Below are positions 1 to 5,041 of a DNA stretch of 5,041 nucleotides, piece after piece. Position 1 is the stretch's first letter. Each line of letters opens with the position of its first letter. Origin of the DNA: an uncultured Ruminococcus sp. (GTDB lineage Bacteria; Bacillota; Clostridia; Oscillospirales; Ruminococcaceae). A model generated the notes under the pieces. It worked only from the letters and a program-made list of their open reading frames with translations. It ran no database searches and was not told where the DNA came from. Location of the stretch: contig CAMNFW010000162.1 of the NCBI GenBank assembly GCA_946537565.1, positions 1 to 5,041 on the forward strand, in the 5' to 3' direction. A program made the position numbers and the translations under genes.

Positions 1-496
1 TCACAAAACCTACCGGCACGCCAATTACAAGCTCAGGAACAAAACTGCCTTTATCTATATGCTCACTTAGTCTTACAAGAGCTGTAGGTGCATTTCCAAC
101 AGCGTATATTACCGGTTTGTTCAGCTCAGCAGCCTTGTCAACTGATGCTGCGGCTCGTGTTGTGCCATTCAGCTTGGCATTTTCTGCGATGTCGTTGTCA
201 GACATAAAACAATAAGCTTCGCAGCCAAGTTTTTTCAGTGCAGATTTATTTATGCCGGAAAGAGCCATATTTGTATCAGTTACTATTACAGCTTTGTTTT
301 TCAGAAGCTCCATTCCCTTTTCAACAGCTTTGTCAGAAAAATACAGGCTGTCAAGATAATCGAAGTCGGCAGTTGTATGTATCACACGCATTATAACAGG
401 GCGCAGGATCTCCGGCAGCTCAGTGCCGATCTCAGAAGCGATGATCTCAAAGCTCCTTCTTTCAATGTCATCTGGTTTCACATATTCAAGCTTCAA
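1..496 (-). CDS. cbiC: Cobalt-precorrin-8 methylmutase CbiC, 3' end beyond the window
   Basis: The enzyme moves a methyl group from C-11 to C-12 of (cobalt-)precorrin-8, giving (cobalt-)hydrogenobyrinic acid or cobyrinate in the cytoplasm. Reading 496 to 1 gives 165 open codons. The N-terminus has the family start LEYVKPDDIERRSF (residues 3-16), then RPVIMRVIHTTADFDY (32-47), whose His40 matches the catalytic histidine of CbiC/CobH. VIVTDTNMALSGI, GTTRAA and the late AVGNAPTAL and GVPVGFV blocks also fit. The family is about 210 residues, so roughly 45 are missing at the C-terminus. The start is taken as TTG at 496-494, because it gives the expected MKLEYVKP beginning, has a Shine-Dalgarno site 7 bases upstream and overlaps the cobQ stop as TTGA. 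The first in-frame ATG (codon 36) would remove conserved sequence. A GTG at codon 6 is possible but lies further from the Shine-Dalgarno site. The family assignment is secure from motifs recognised by eye. Confidence 0.93.
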   Translation of the reverse strand, partial: MKLEYVKPDDIERRSFEIIASEIGTELPEILRPVIMRVIHTTADFDYLDSLYFSDKAVEKGMELLKNKAVIVTDTNMALSGINKSALKKLGCEAYCFMSDNDIAENAKLNGTTRAAASVDKAAELNKPVIYAVGNAPTALVRLSEHIDKGSFVPELVIGVPVGFV

Positions 497-1968
497 ATTC
501 CAGCCCCCTTTTCCAGGATTTTGTATATAAGCTTCATATCGAGAGCATTTCTTACACCCTCAGCAAGAATATCATACTGCTTTTCTTTGTACGATCTTCT
601 GTCAGTATATCTGATCGGAAGATCAACACCTTTTATTTCAGCAAGTCTGCGGATAATTTTTTCTGAGACCTCTGCGCTGTCAAAGATTCCGTGAACATAG
701 CAGCCAGCTATATTGCCTGAATACATTCCGCCGGTGGTTGTCAGCACATTTCCGCTGCTTAAGGTTCTGCCCATATGTATTTCATAGCCCTCAAAGCCTG
801 CTCCTGACAGAAAACTGAAAAAGCCAGTAATATCCCTGAATTTTCCAGATGTTCGGACAGTTCTTTTTTCAGCTGTAAAAACCGTGCTGCATTCAAGAAG
901 TCCAAGACCTTCTGTTTCTCCGCCGGATTCTGATTTCTCAGGGTCAGATATTGTTTTTCCCAGCAGCTGATATCCTCCGCAAATTCCAAATATAGGCGTA
1001 CCATTTGACGCAAGCTTTTTTACAGCATCTGCAAGACCTGTTTCTCTTAGCCAGCTCATGTCTGATATCGTGCTTTTGGTTCCGGGAATAATAAGAAGAT
1101 CAGGTTTTTTCAGCTCTGCGGTTTTTGAAACATACCTGACTGAAACACCTTCATACTGCAAAAATACATCAAGATCAGTGAAATTTGAAGTTTTTGGCAA
1201 ACGTATAACCGCAATGTCGATCACTCCTGTGATATCCTTGTTTTCAAGCCTTTCGTCCAGACTGTCCTCAGCTTCGATGTCACAGTTCAAAGCCGGCACA
1301 ACACCAATTACCGGAACCTTTCCCCGATCTTCAAGAATATCAATTCCCGTCCTGAAAAGCGAAATATCACCACGGAATTTGTTCACTATCAGCCCTTTTA
1401 CAAGCTGTCTCTCGTCATCTTCCAAAAGATCAAGTGTGCCGAGCAGCTGCGGAAATATTCCGCCTCTGTCAATATCTCCTGTCAGAAGCACCGGTACACC
1501 TGCAAGCTTCGCCATTCCCATATTTACTATATCGTCTTTTTTAAGATTAAGTTCAACGGGACTTCCTGCGCCTTCAATCACTATGATATCATACTTTCTT
1601 TCAAGCTCTTTATAGGCTTCCATTATCGCTGGAATAAACTCTTTTTTCCGCCTGAAATACTCCCCTGCTCTCATATTTCCTATCGGTCTGCCCATAAGAA
1701 CTACCTGAGATCCGGTATCGGTAGTTGGTTTAAGAAGAATCGGATTCATAGCCGCTTCCGGTTCGATTCCTGCTGCCTCAGCCTGCATTGCCTGGGCTCT
1801 TCCTATTTCAGCACCGTCAGCTGTAACAAAAGAATTCAGAGCCATATTCTGGGATTTGAAAGGCGCACAGCAGTAACCGTCCTGCCGGAATATCCTGCAT
1901 AACGCAGCTGCAATAAAGCTTTTTCCTGCATTGGACATTGTCCCCTGGATCATTATTCCTTTAGCCAT
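493..1968 (-). CDS. cobQ: Cobyric acid synthase (glutamine-hydrolysing amidotransferase)
   Basis: This cytoplasmic enzyme (CobQ, also CbiP) amidates the b, d, e and g side chains of adenosylcobyrinic acid a,c-diamide, using glutamine and ATP, to give adenosylcobyric acid. At 491 residues it is normal full length. The N-terminal ATP-binding domain opens with MIQGTMSNAGKS (6-17), followed by PFKSQNMALNS (36-46), NPILLKPTTDTGSQVV (75-90) and IEGAGSPVELNL (131-142). DIDRGGIFPQLLGT is at 165-178, and VNKFRGD (195-201) follows. The C-terminal class I glutaminase-like domain has IIPGTKST (293-300), the nucleophile Cys330 in FGICGGYQLLG and His426 in CYVHGIFDS. EGYEIHMG (393-400) is also typical. ATG at 1968 is preferred over Met6 because GGGAGG lies 4 bases before it and MAKGIMIQGT is a usual family beginning. 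The first 16 bases overlap the 3' end of the nucleotidyltransferase gene, and its TGA overlaps the cbiC start. No key residue appears to be missing. Confidence 0.97.
   Translation of the reverse strand: MAKGIMIQGTMSNAGKSFIAAALCRIFRQDGYCCAPFKSQNMALNSFVTADGAEIGRAQAMQAEAAGIEPEAAMNPILLKPTTDTGSQVVLMGRPIGNMRAGEYFRRKKEFIPAIMEAYKELERKYDIIVIEGAGSPVELNLKKDDIVNMGMAKLAGVPVLLTGDIDRGGIFPQLLGTLDLLEDDERQLVKGLIVNKFRGDISLFRTGIDILEDRGKVPVIGVVPALNCDIEAEDSLDERLENKDITGVIDIAVIRLPKTSNFTDLDVFLQYEGVSVRYVSKTAELKKPDLLIIPGTKSTISDMSWLRETGLADAVKKLASNGTPIFGICGGYQLLGKTISDPEKSESGGETEGLGLLECSTVFTAEKRTVRTSGKFRDITGFFSFLSGAGFEGYEIHMGRTLSSGNVLTTTGGMYSGNIAGCYVHGIFDSAEVSEKIIRRLAEIKGVDLPIRYTDRRSYKEKQYDILAEGVRNALDMKLIYKILEKGAGI
504..510 (-). 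promoter_or_regulatory. Ribosome binding site supporting the TTG start of cbiC
   Basis: The minus strand reads AAGGGGG, then a 7-base spacer, then TTG at 496-494. It lies inside the last codons of cobQ. Together with the TTGA stop/start overlap it supports TTG as the cbiC initiator and suggests translational coupling to cobQ. Confidence 0.7.
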
Positions 1969-2669
1969 TTTACCTCCCTGCTGACACGGCAGTGATCTTC
2001 CGCCGTGTCGATCTCACTAACAAGCATACCACTGTATGAAAGTGCCTCAATGTTCATATCACCAAGTATATCATTAAGGGCATTTTCTGCATACACCCCT
2101 GTTTTTCCGTCTTTGACATATCTTTTTACAGCCTCAGTCCACTTCAATGCACTTTCTTTTGAAAGCTTATACATTGGCTGAAATGAATAGCAATCATCAT
2201 CAGATATTTCAACGGAGACTTCTTTAAGTCTGCCGCAGATTATCCTTCCTTTAAAATCCTTCTCCGGTTTATCTGATGTTACATCTATCAGACAGATATC
2301 CTTTCTGCTGTCATTTACAAGCTGTTCAGCTATCTTCCGTTCAAACACCAGGTCACCATGAAGTATCAGCATATCGCTGTCGATATACTCACCTGCAAGA
2401 TACATCGAGTATATATAATTTGTGCTGGAATACAGCGGATTTCTCACCAGCTCAACATTTATATCCTGAATTTTAGCTGATTCTTCTGCTATTTCATCAT
2501 GGTACTTTCCGGTTGTTATAATAAAATCTCTTATACCGCATTCAGATAGTATCCTCAGCTGACGGTGAAGAATGCTCTCTCCTCCGATATCAACAAGGCA
2601 TTTAGGTTTGTCTTTAGTCATATCTCCCATTCTGCTGCCCTGACCGGAATTGAATATCAGTGCTTTCAT
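1953..2669 (-). CDS. pntC: PntC-like phosphonate cytidylyltransferase (LicC-type nucleotidyltransferase)
   Basis: This is a 238-residue sugar-phosphate-type nucleotidyltransferase. It probably joins CMP from CTP to a phosphonate such as 2-aminoethylphosphonate, making a CMP-phosphonate donor for decorating lipids or glycans. The nucleotide-binding signature is SGQGSRMGDMTKDKPKCLVDIGG (8-30), with Lys23 in the usual catalytic position. NPLYSSTNYIYSMYLA (77-92) resembles the choline/AEP-type cytidylyltransferases. HGDLVF (104-109) carries the metal-binding Asp106, and EIDTAEDH (219-226) the second metal-binding Asp221. By sequence alone LicC (phosphocholine) is hard to exclude; lying directly after pepM and ppd makes a phosphonate the better guess. 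There is no fused transaminase domain, unlike the Treponema denticola PntC. The ATG forms an ATGA overlap with the ppd stop, with AAGGAG 8 bases upstream. The 3' end runs 16 bases into cobQ. The fold is certain; the substrate is inferred from context. Confidence 0.85.
   Translation of the reverse strand: MKALIFNSGQGSRMGDMTKDKPKCLVDIGGESILHRQLRILSECGIRDFIITTGKYHDEIAEESAKIQDINVELVRNPLYSSTNYIYSMYLAGEYIDSDMLILHGDLVFERKIAEQLVNDSRKDICLIDVTSDKPEKDFKGRIICGRLKEVSVEISDDDCYSFQPMYKLSKESALKWTEAVKRYVKDGKTGVYAENALNDILGDMNIEALSYSGMLVSEIDTAEDHCRVSREVKWLKE
1973..1978 (-). promoter_or_regulatory. Ribosome binding site of cobQ inside the pntC coding end
   Basis: GGGAGG on the minus strand is followed by TAAA and the ATG at 1968-1966. 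It sits within the last codons of the nucleotidyltransferase gene (encoding Arg-Glu-Val). The spacer of 4 bases is short, but the match is strong and fixes Met1 rather than Met6 as the cobQ start. Confidence 0.75.
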
Positions 2670-3772
2670 TTTTTCAGCTCCTTCATCAGTGCTTCTTTGT
2701 TATCAACAGGTGATGTTTTTGGTCGTCCAAGATCAGGTCTTGAACCCTGTTTAGAGTATATCACAAGAGCTGAATACGGTGTATCTTTCAGAAGCTTTAC
2801 AGCTGTTTCAAGCTCATCCTCAGTTTCAGATTTTATGACCATGCTGAAACCGCAGCCGGAAAGAATAGCTGGTATATCTGCATTGAAACCGGCAGTAGGC
2901 TGACCTCCGACAGATTCATGAGCGCCGTTATTAATGACTATATATCTGAAATTATCTCCCATTTCTTTTGCATTTACAGCAGCTGAACCCATGTGCATCA
3001 GAAATGAGCCGTCACCGTCTATGCAGTATACCTTCCTGTCTGTGCCAAGACTGATTCCCAGAGCAATTGATGAGGTATGACCCATTGAACCAACTGTAAG
3101 GAAATCACAGGAATGGCTTTTGCCTGTACGCTGACGAATCTCATACAGCTCCCTTGAGGTTTTGCCTGTGGTCGAGACAACGATATCTTTATCATCAAGC
3201 TGCTGAGTGATGATCTCGATTGAGCGCTCTCTTGACAGTGAATAATTAGTTTCATGATCTGGATAAGGAAAGCTTGTGAAGGTATTTTTTCTTACGATAA
3301 TCGCAGCAGTCCTCTTCTCATTATGAATATGATAAAAACATTTTTCAAGCACAGTTTTATAATCCTCAGTAAGATCATATGCCGGTATACCCATTGTTTC
3401 AAAAAGCTCATGAGTGATACTTCCCTGCTTGATATGCTGCGGTTCATCTTTTATGCCCGGTTCACCTCTCCAGCCAACTATCATGAGCATCGGAATGGAA
3501 TATACTTCTTTATCTGCCAGTGATACAAGCGGATTTACAGCATTTCCGATTCCGGAGTTCTGCATATAAACAACAGCCGGCTTTCCCGTAGAAAGATAAT
3601 ATCCGCAGGCTGCTGCAACAGCATTTCCTTCATTAGCTGCTGTTATGTTTCTGACCTTGCTGCTGCTTATAATACAAGCGCAGAGATCTTTTAAAAGCGA
3701 GTCCGGAACGCCAGTAAAAAATTCTATTTTTCTTTCTGTCAGATACTCAAAGAATTCACCGGTATTGATCAT
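2666..3772 (-). CDS. ppd: Phosphonopyruvate decarboxylase (thiamine diphosphate enzyme)
   Basis: It decarboxylates phosphonopyruvate to phosphonoacetaldehyde. This irreversible step pulls forward the unfavourable PEP mutase reaction. The 368 residues match the usual compact form of the family (also called AepY), with an N-terminal pyrimidine-binding domain and a C-terminal diphosphate-binding domain and no middle domain. FTGVPDSLLKDL (19-30) opens the protein, and Glu48 in AANEGNAVAAACGYYL is the likely cofactor-activating glutamate. YMQNSGIGNAVNPLVSL (69-85) and VGWRGEPGIKDEPQH (99-113) are typical. The Mg/thiamine diphosphate motif starts at GDGSFLMHMG (253-262) and ends at Asn281-Asn282. 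The related sulfopyruvate and acetolactate enzymes are less likely, given these blocks and the pepM gene directly upstream. ATG at 3772 has AAGGA 7 bases before it, and only 12 bases separate it from the pepM stop. The TGA overlaps the start of the nucleotidyltransferase gene as ATGA. No defects were seen. Confidence 0.96.
   Translation of the reverse strand: MINTGEFFEYLTERKIEFFTGVPDSLLKDLCACIISSSKVRNITAANEGNAVAAACGYYLSTGKPAVVYMQNSGIGNAVNPLVSLADKEVYSIPMLMIVGWRGEPGIKDEPQHIKQGSITHELFETMGIPAYDLTEDYKTVLEKCFYHIHNEKRTAAIIVRKNTFTSFPYPDHETNYSLSRERSIEIITQQLDDKDIVVSTTGKTSRELYEIRQRTGKSHSCDFLTVGSMGHTSSIALGISLGTDRKVYCIDGDGSFLMHMGSAAVNAKEMGDNFRYIVINNGAHESVGGQPTAGFNADIPAILSGCGFSMVIKSETEDELETAVKLLKDTPYSALVIYSKQGSRPDLGRPKTSPVDNKEALMKELKK
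2678..2683 (-). promoter_or_regulatory. Ribosome binding site of the pntC-like gene
   Basis: AAGGAG on the minus strand lies 8 bases before the ATG at 2669-2667, within the last codons of ppd. With the ATGA stop/start overlap this indicates coupled translation of decarboxylase and nucleotidyltransferase. Confidence 0.75.
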
Positions 3773-3784
3773 TTCTTTTTCCTT

Positions 3785-4660
3785 TCATTCATTTTCAATT
3801 GCACTAAGTATCTCACTTACCGGAGTGCAGCTGATCTTATCCGTTTTACCATTTTCAAGAATGGAAACTGATGCTGTTATCATTGCCTGATAGGCACTTC
3901 GCATCAGGTGGTTTGCATAGATAATAATGTCGGCACCATTTTCACTTAGCTGTCCGGCAGTGAAACTATCAAAGGCAGTTGGTATCATCATCAGCGGAGT
4001 ATCAGGGTATCTTCTTTTGAATTCCGAAGCAAAAGCAAATGCGTCGCCTCCGTCTTTTTTTACACTGTGTATAACTATTCCGTCAGCTCCTGCTTCAAGA
4101 TATTTGTCAGCACGAATAAGGGCGGTATCAATTTCCTCTCCGGCAATGAAGCTCTCTATCCTTGCAAATATCATAAAGCTGTCACTTTGCAGCGAACTTT
4201 TTGAAATCATTATCTTTTCAGCAAATGTATCCGGTTCTTCCATTGTATGCAAAGCCGGTTCACCATAAAGAGAATTGCGCTTTTCACCGGTCTTGTCTTC
4301 TATTACAACCGCTGAAACGCCCATTGCTTCAAGTATTTTCAGATGTCGGCAAAGATGATCTGTCTTTCCGCCGGTGTCCATATCAACAATCAAAGGCTTG
4401 TCTGTTACAGCAAAGATATCTTCAATGTCCTTGATTTTTTCTGTCATATCAACATACTCATTATCCGGCTTTCCTTTGAATGCCGCACAGCACAGTCCAC
4501 TGAACCAAAGAGCATCAAATTGCCTGCCGCAGCTATTTTCTGCTGTGTTTACCGCAAGAGCTTCCAGACCATTGACTGTTTCCACAACCGTAATAAATTT
4601 TTTGCAATCAAGGGATTTTTTTAAAAGTCCTCTTCTTATCTCAGGAAGTATTCTATTCAT
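3785..4660 (-). CDS. pepM: Phosphoenolpyruvate mutase
   Basis: It rearranges phosphoenolpyruvate to phosphonopyruvate, making the carbon-phosphorus bond that starts nearly all known phosphonate biosynthesis. It is a 291-residue (beta/alpha)8 protein of the isocitrate lyase/PEP mutase superfamily, with no fused nucleotidyltransferase domain. The diagnostic EDK-x5-NS motif is present as EDKTGEKRNS (121-130), which separates mutases from lyases and hydrolases. Other expected pieces are VETVNGLEAL (25-34), WFSGL (52-56) followed by Asp66 (counterpart of Asp58 in the Mytilus enzyme), and VDMDTGG (92-98) with the metal-site Asp93/Asp95. FARIESFIAG (165-174) contains Arg167, VIHS contains His198, and MIPTAF and YANHLMRSAYQAM (248-260) follow. 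The start ATG is joined to the preceding stop as TAATG, with GGGAG 6 bases upstream. The form with DTGG-K rather than DTGYG resembles the PepM types linked to AEP-decorated surface molecules, from memory. Function is very likely; the final product is unknown. Confidence 0.97.
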   Translation of the reverse strand: MNRILPEIRRGLLKKSLDCKKFITVVETVNGLEALAVNTAENSCGRQFDALWFSGLCCAAFKGKPDNEYVDMTEKIKDIEDIFAVTDKPLIVDMDTGGKTDHLCRHLKILEAMGVSAVVIEDKTGEKRNSLYGEPALHTMEEPDTFAEKIMISKSSLQSDSFMIFARIESFIAGEEIDTALIRADKYLEAGADGIVIHSVKKDGGDAFAFASEFKRRYPDTPLMMIPTAFDSFTAGQLSENGADIIIYANHLMRSAYQAMITASVSILENGKTDKISCTPVSEILSAIENE

Positions 4661-5041
4661 TATTTTCTCCCAATTCTGCTGATGATCTGCATGATAAGAC
4701 CTGCTCCGGTACGGATATACTCTGCCGGCTGCACAGGTTTCATATAATCTTTATAACCAGCGGTATCATGACGTTTTAATCTTCCTTCAAAGAAAAAGTA
4801 TTTTTCAAGGAGCAGGTCGATATCCTTAATACTATAGCTGTAAACACTTCTTGAAATTTCTGCTGCACCGCTGAGCTGAATGATTTTTGCTGTAAAAGAC
4901 ATACAATTATACGATTTGTATATTCCGTTTCTGCTTTTGTCTTTCCTGATTCGGCTGACAAAATGGAATAACGGCATTGATATCATGCCGTAAAGATCAA
5001 ATATGTAATCGCAGTTCTCACATTCTTCGATGTATCTGCAA
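4660..5041 (-). CDS. Unrecognised protein, C-terminal 126 residues only
   Basis: I do not recognise this protein. The reading frame is open to the right window edge, so the gene starts outside; the first visible ATG (4986) is internal. The visible part begins CRYIEECENCDYIFDLYG, with cysteines at visible positions 1, 7 and 10 (C-x5-C-x2-C). A pair of short aromatic and basic segments follows (PLFHFVSRIRK, KYFFFEGRLKRHD). The end is LIMQIISRIGRK, a possible amphipathic, basic helix that could touch a membrane. No clear transmembrane span, nucleotide-binding motif or transaminase motif is visible. Its TAA overlaps the pepM ATG by one base (TAATG), so it is probably co-translated with the phosphonate genes and may act in the same pathway, for example in making or attaching the phosphonate group. 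That role is inference from position only. That it is a real gene is supported by the open frame, the pepM ribosome site within its end and the operon layout. Confidence 0.7.
   Translation of the reverse strand, partial: CRYIEECENCDYIFDLYGMISMPLFHFVSRIRKDKSRNGIYKSYNCMSFTAKIIQLSGAAEISRSVYSYSIKDIDLLLEKYFFFEGRLKRHDTAGYKDYMKPVQPAEYIRTGAGLIMQIISRIGRK

Noticed and set aside
377..694. A 105-residue plus-strand open frame across the cobQ/cbiC junction
   Set aside because: It is antisense to two well-recognised genes, and its translation shows no recognisable motif.
759..1013. An 84-residue minus-strand open frame inside cobQ
   Set aside because: It is an alternative frame of the cobQ C-terminal domain, and the cobQ frame carries the conserved Cys and His motifs.
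1058..1615. A 185-residue open frame on the plus strand
   Set aside because: It lies entirely antisense within cobQ, is serine-rich with low complexity, shows no family motif, and cobQ is unbroken with all key residues.
1953..2669. Nucleotidyltransferase as a cobalamin enzyme (CobY-like GTP:adenosylcobinamide-phosphate guanylyltransferase), given the cobQ neighbour
   Set aside because: The NPLYSSTNYIYSMYLA and EIDTAEDH blocks fit the LicC/PntC cytidylyltransferase group, and it is coupled more closely to ppd than to a corrinoid pathway step.
3773..3784. A promoter or terminator between pepM and ppd
   Set aside because: The gap is 12 bases, mostly occupied by the ppd Shine-Dalgarno site, with no room for a hairpin or promoter.
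3785..4660. PepM as methylisocitrate lyase, oxaloacetate hydrolase or phosphonopyruvate hydrolase
   Set aside because: The EDK-x5-NS motif marks mutases, lyases carry a KKCGH-type cysteine loop there, and the next gene is the decarboxylase that uses the mutase product.
3927..4682. Several plus-strand open frames of 77-113 residues opposite pepM
   Set aside because: They overlap one another in different frames, are antisense to a clear pepM and show no recognisable domain.

Overview
The window is completely coding on the minus strand. Six genes follow one another with no gap longer than 12 bases, so they look like one operon read from right (5041) to left (1). The base composition is moderately AT-rich, about 40-43% G+C by eye. 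The Shine-Dalgarno sites are strong, a TTG start is used, and the cobalamin genes include cbiC of the anaerobic branch. Together these suggest an anaerobic Firmicute, possibly a Ruminococcus-like clostridium. That assignment is an inference, because no marker gene is present.

Layout in transcription order: (1) 5041-4660, the C-terminal part of a protein I do not recognise, with three clustered cysteines near the window edge and a basic tail; (2) 4660-3785, phosphoenolpyruvate mutase (pepM); (3) 3772-2666, phosphonopyruvate decarboxylase (ppd); (4) 2669-1953, a small nucleotidyltransferase of the PntC/LicC type; (5) 1968-493, cobyric acid synthase (cobQ/cbiP); (6) 496-1, cobalt-precorrin-8 methylmutase (cbiC), cut by the window edge. 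Junctions are, in order: TAATG, a 12-base gap, ATGA, a 16-base overlap, and TTGA.

Genes 2-4 form a phosphonate pathway. PepM rearranges PEP to phosphonopyruvate, Ppd decarboxylates it to phosphonoacetaldehyde, and the PntC-like enzyme probably activates a later phosphonate with CTP for transfer to a lipid, glycan or other cell-surface polymer. The step between Ppd and PntC, usually a transaminase giving 2-aminoethylphosphonate (AEP), is not in the window. Neither is a transferase that I can recognise. The unknown first gene is the obvious local candidate for a linked role, but its sequence does not show it.

Genes 5-6 belong to adenosylcobalamin biosynthesis, a different pathway. The tight fusion of a phosphonate module to a B12 operon is the most unusual aspect of the region. 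There is no room for an internal terminator or ordinary intergenic promoter, and I saw no RNA genes, mobile elements, CRISPR or riboswitch.
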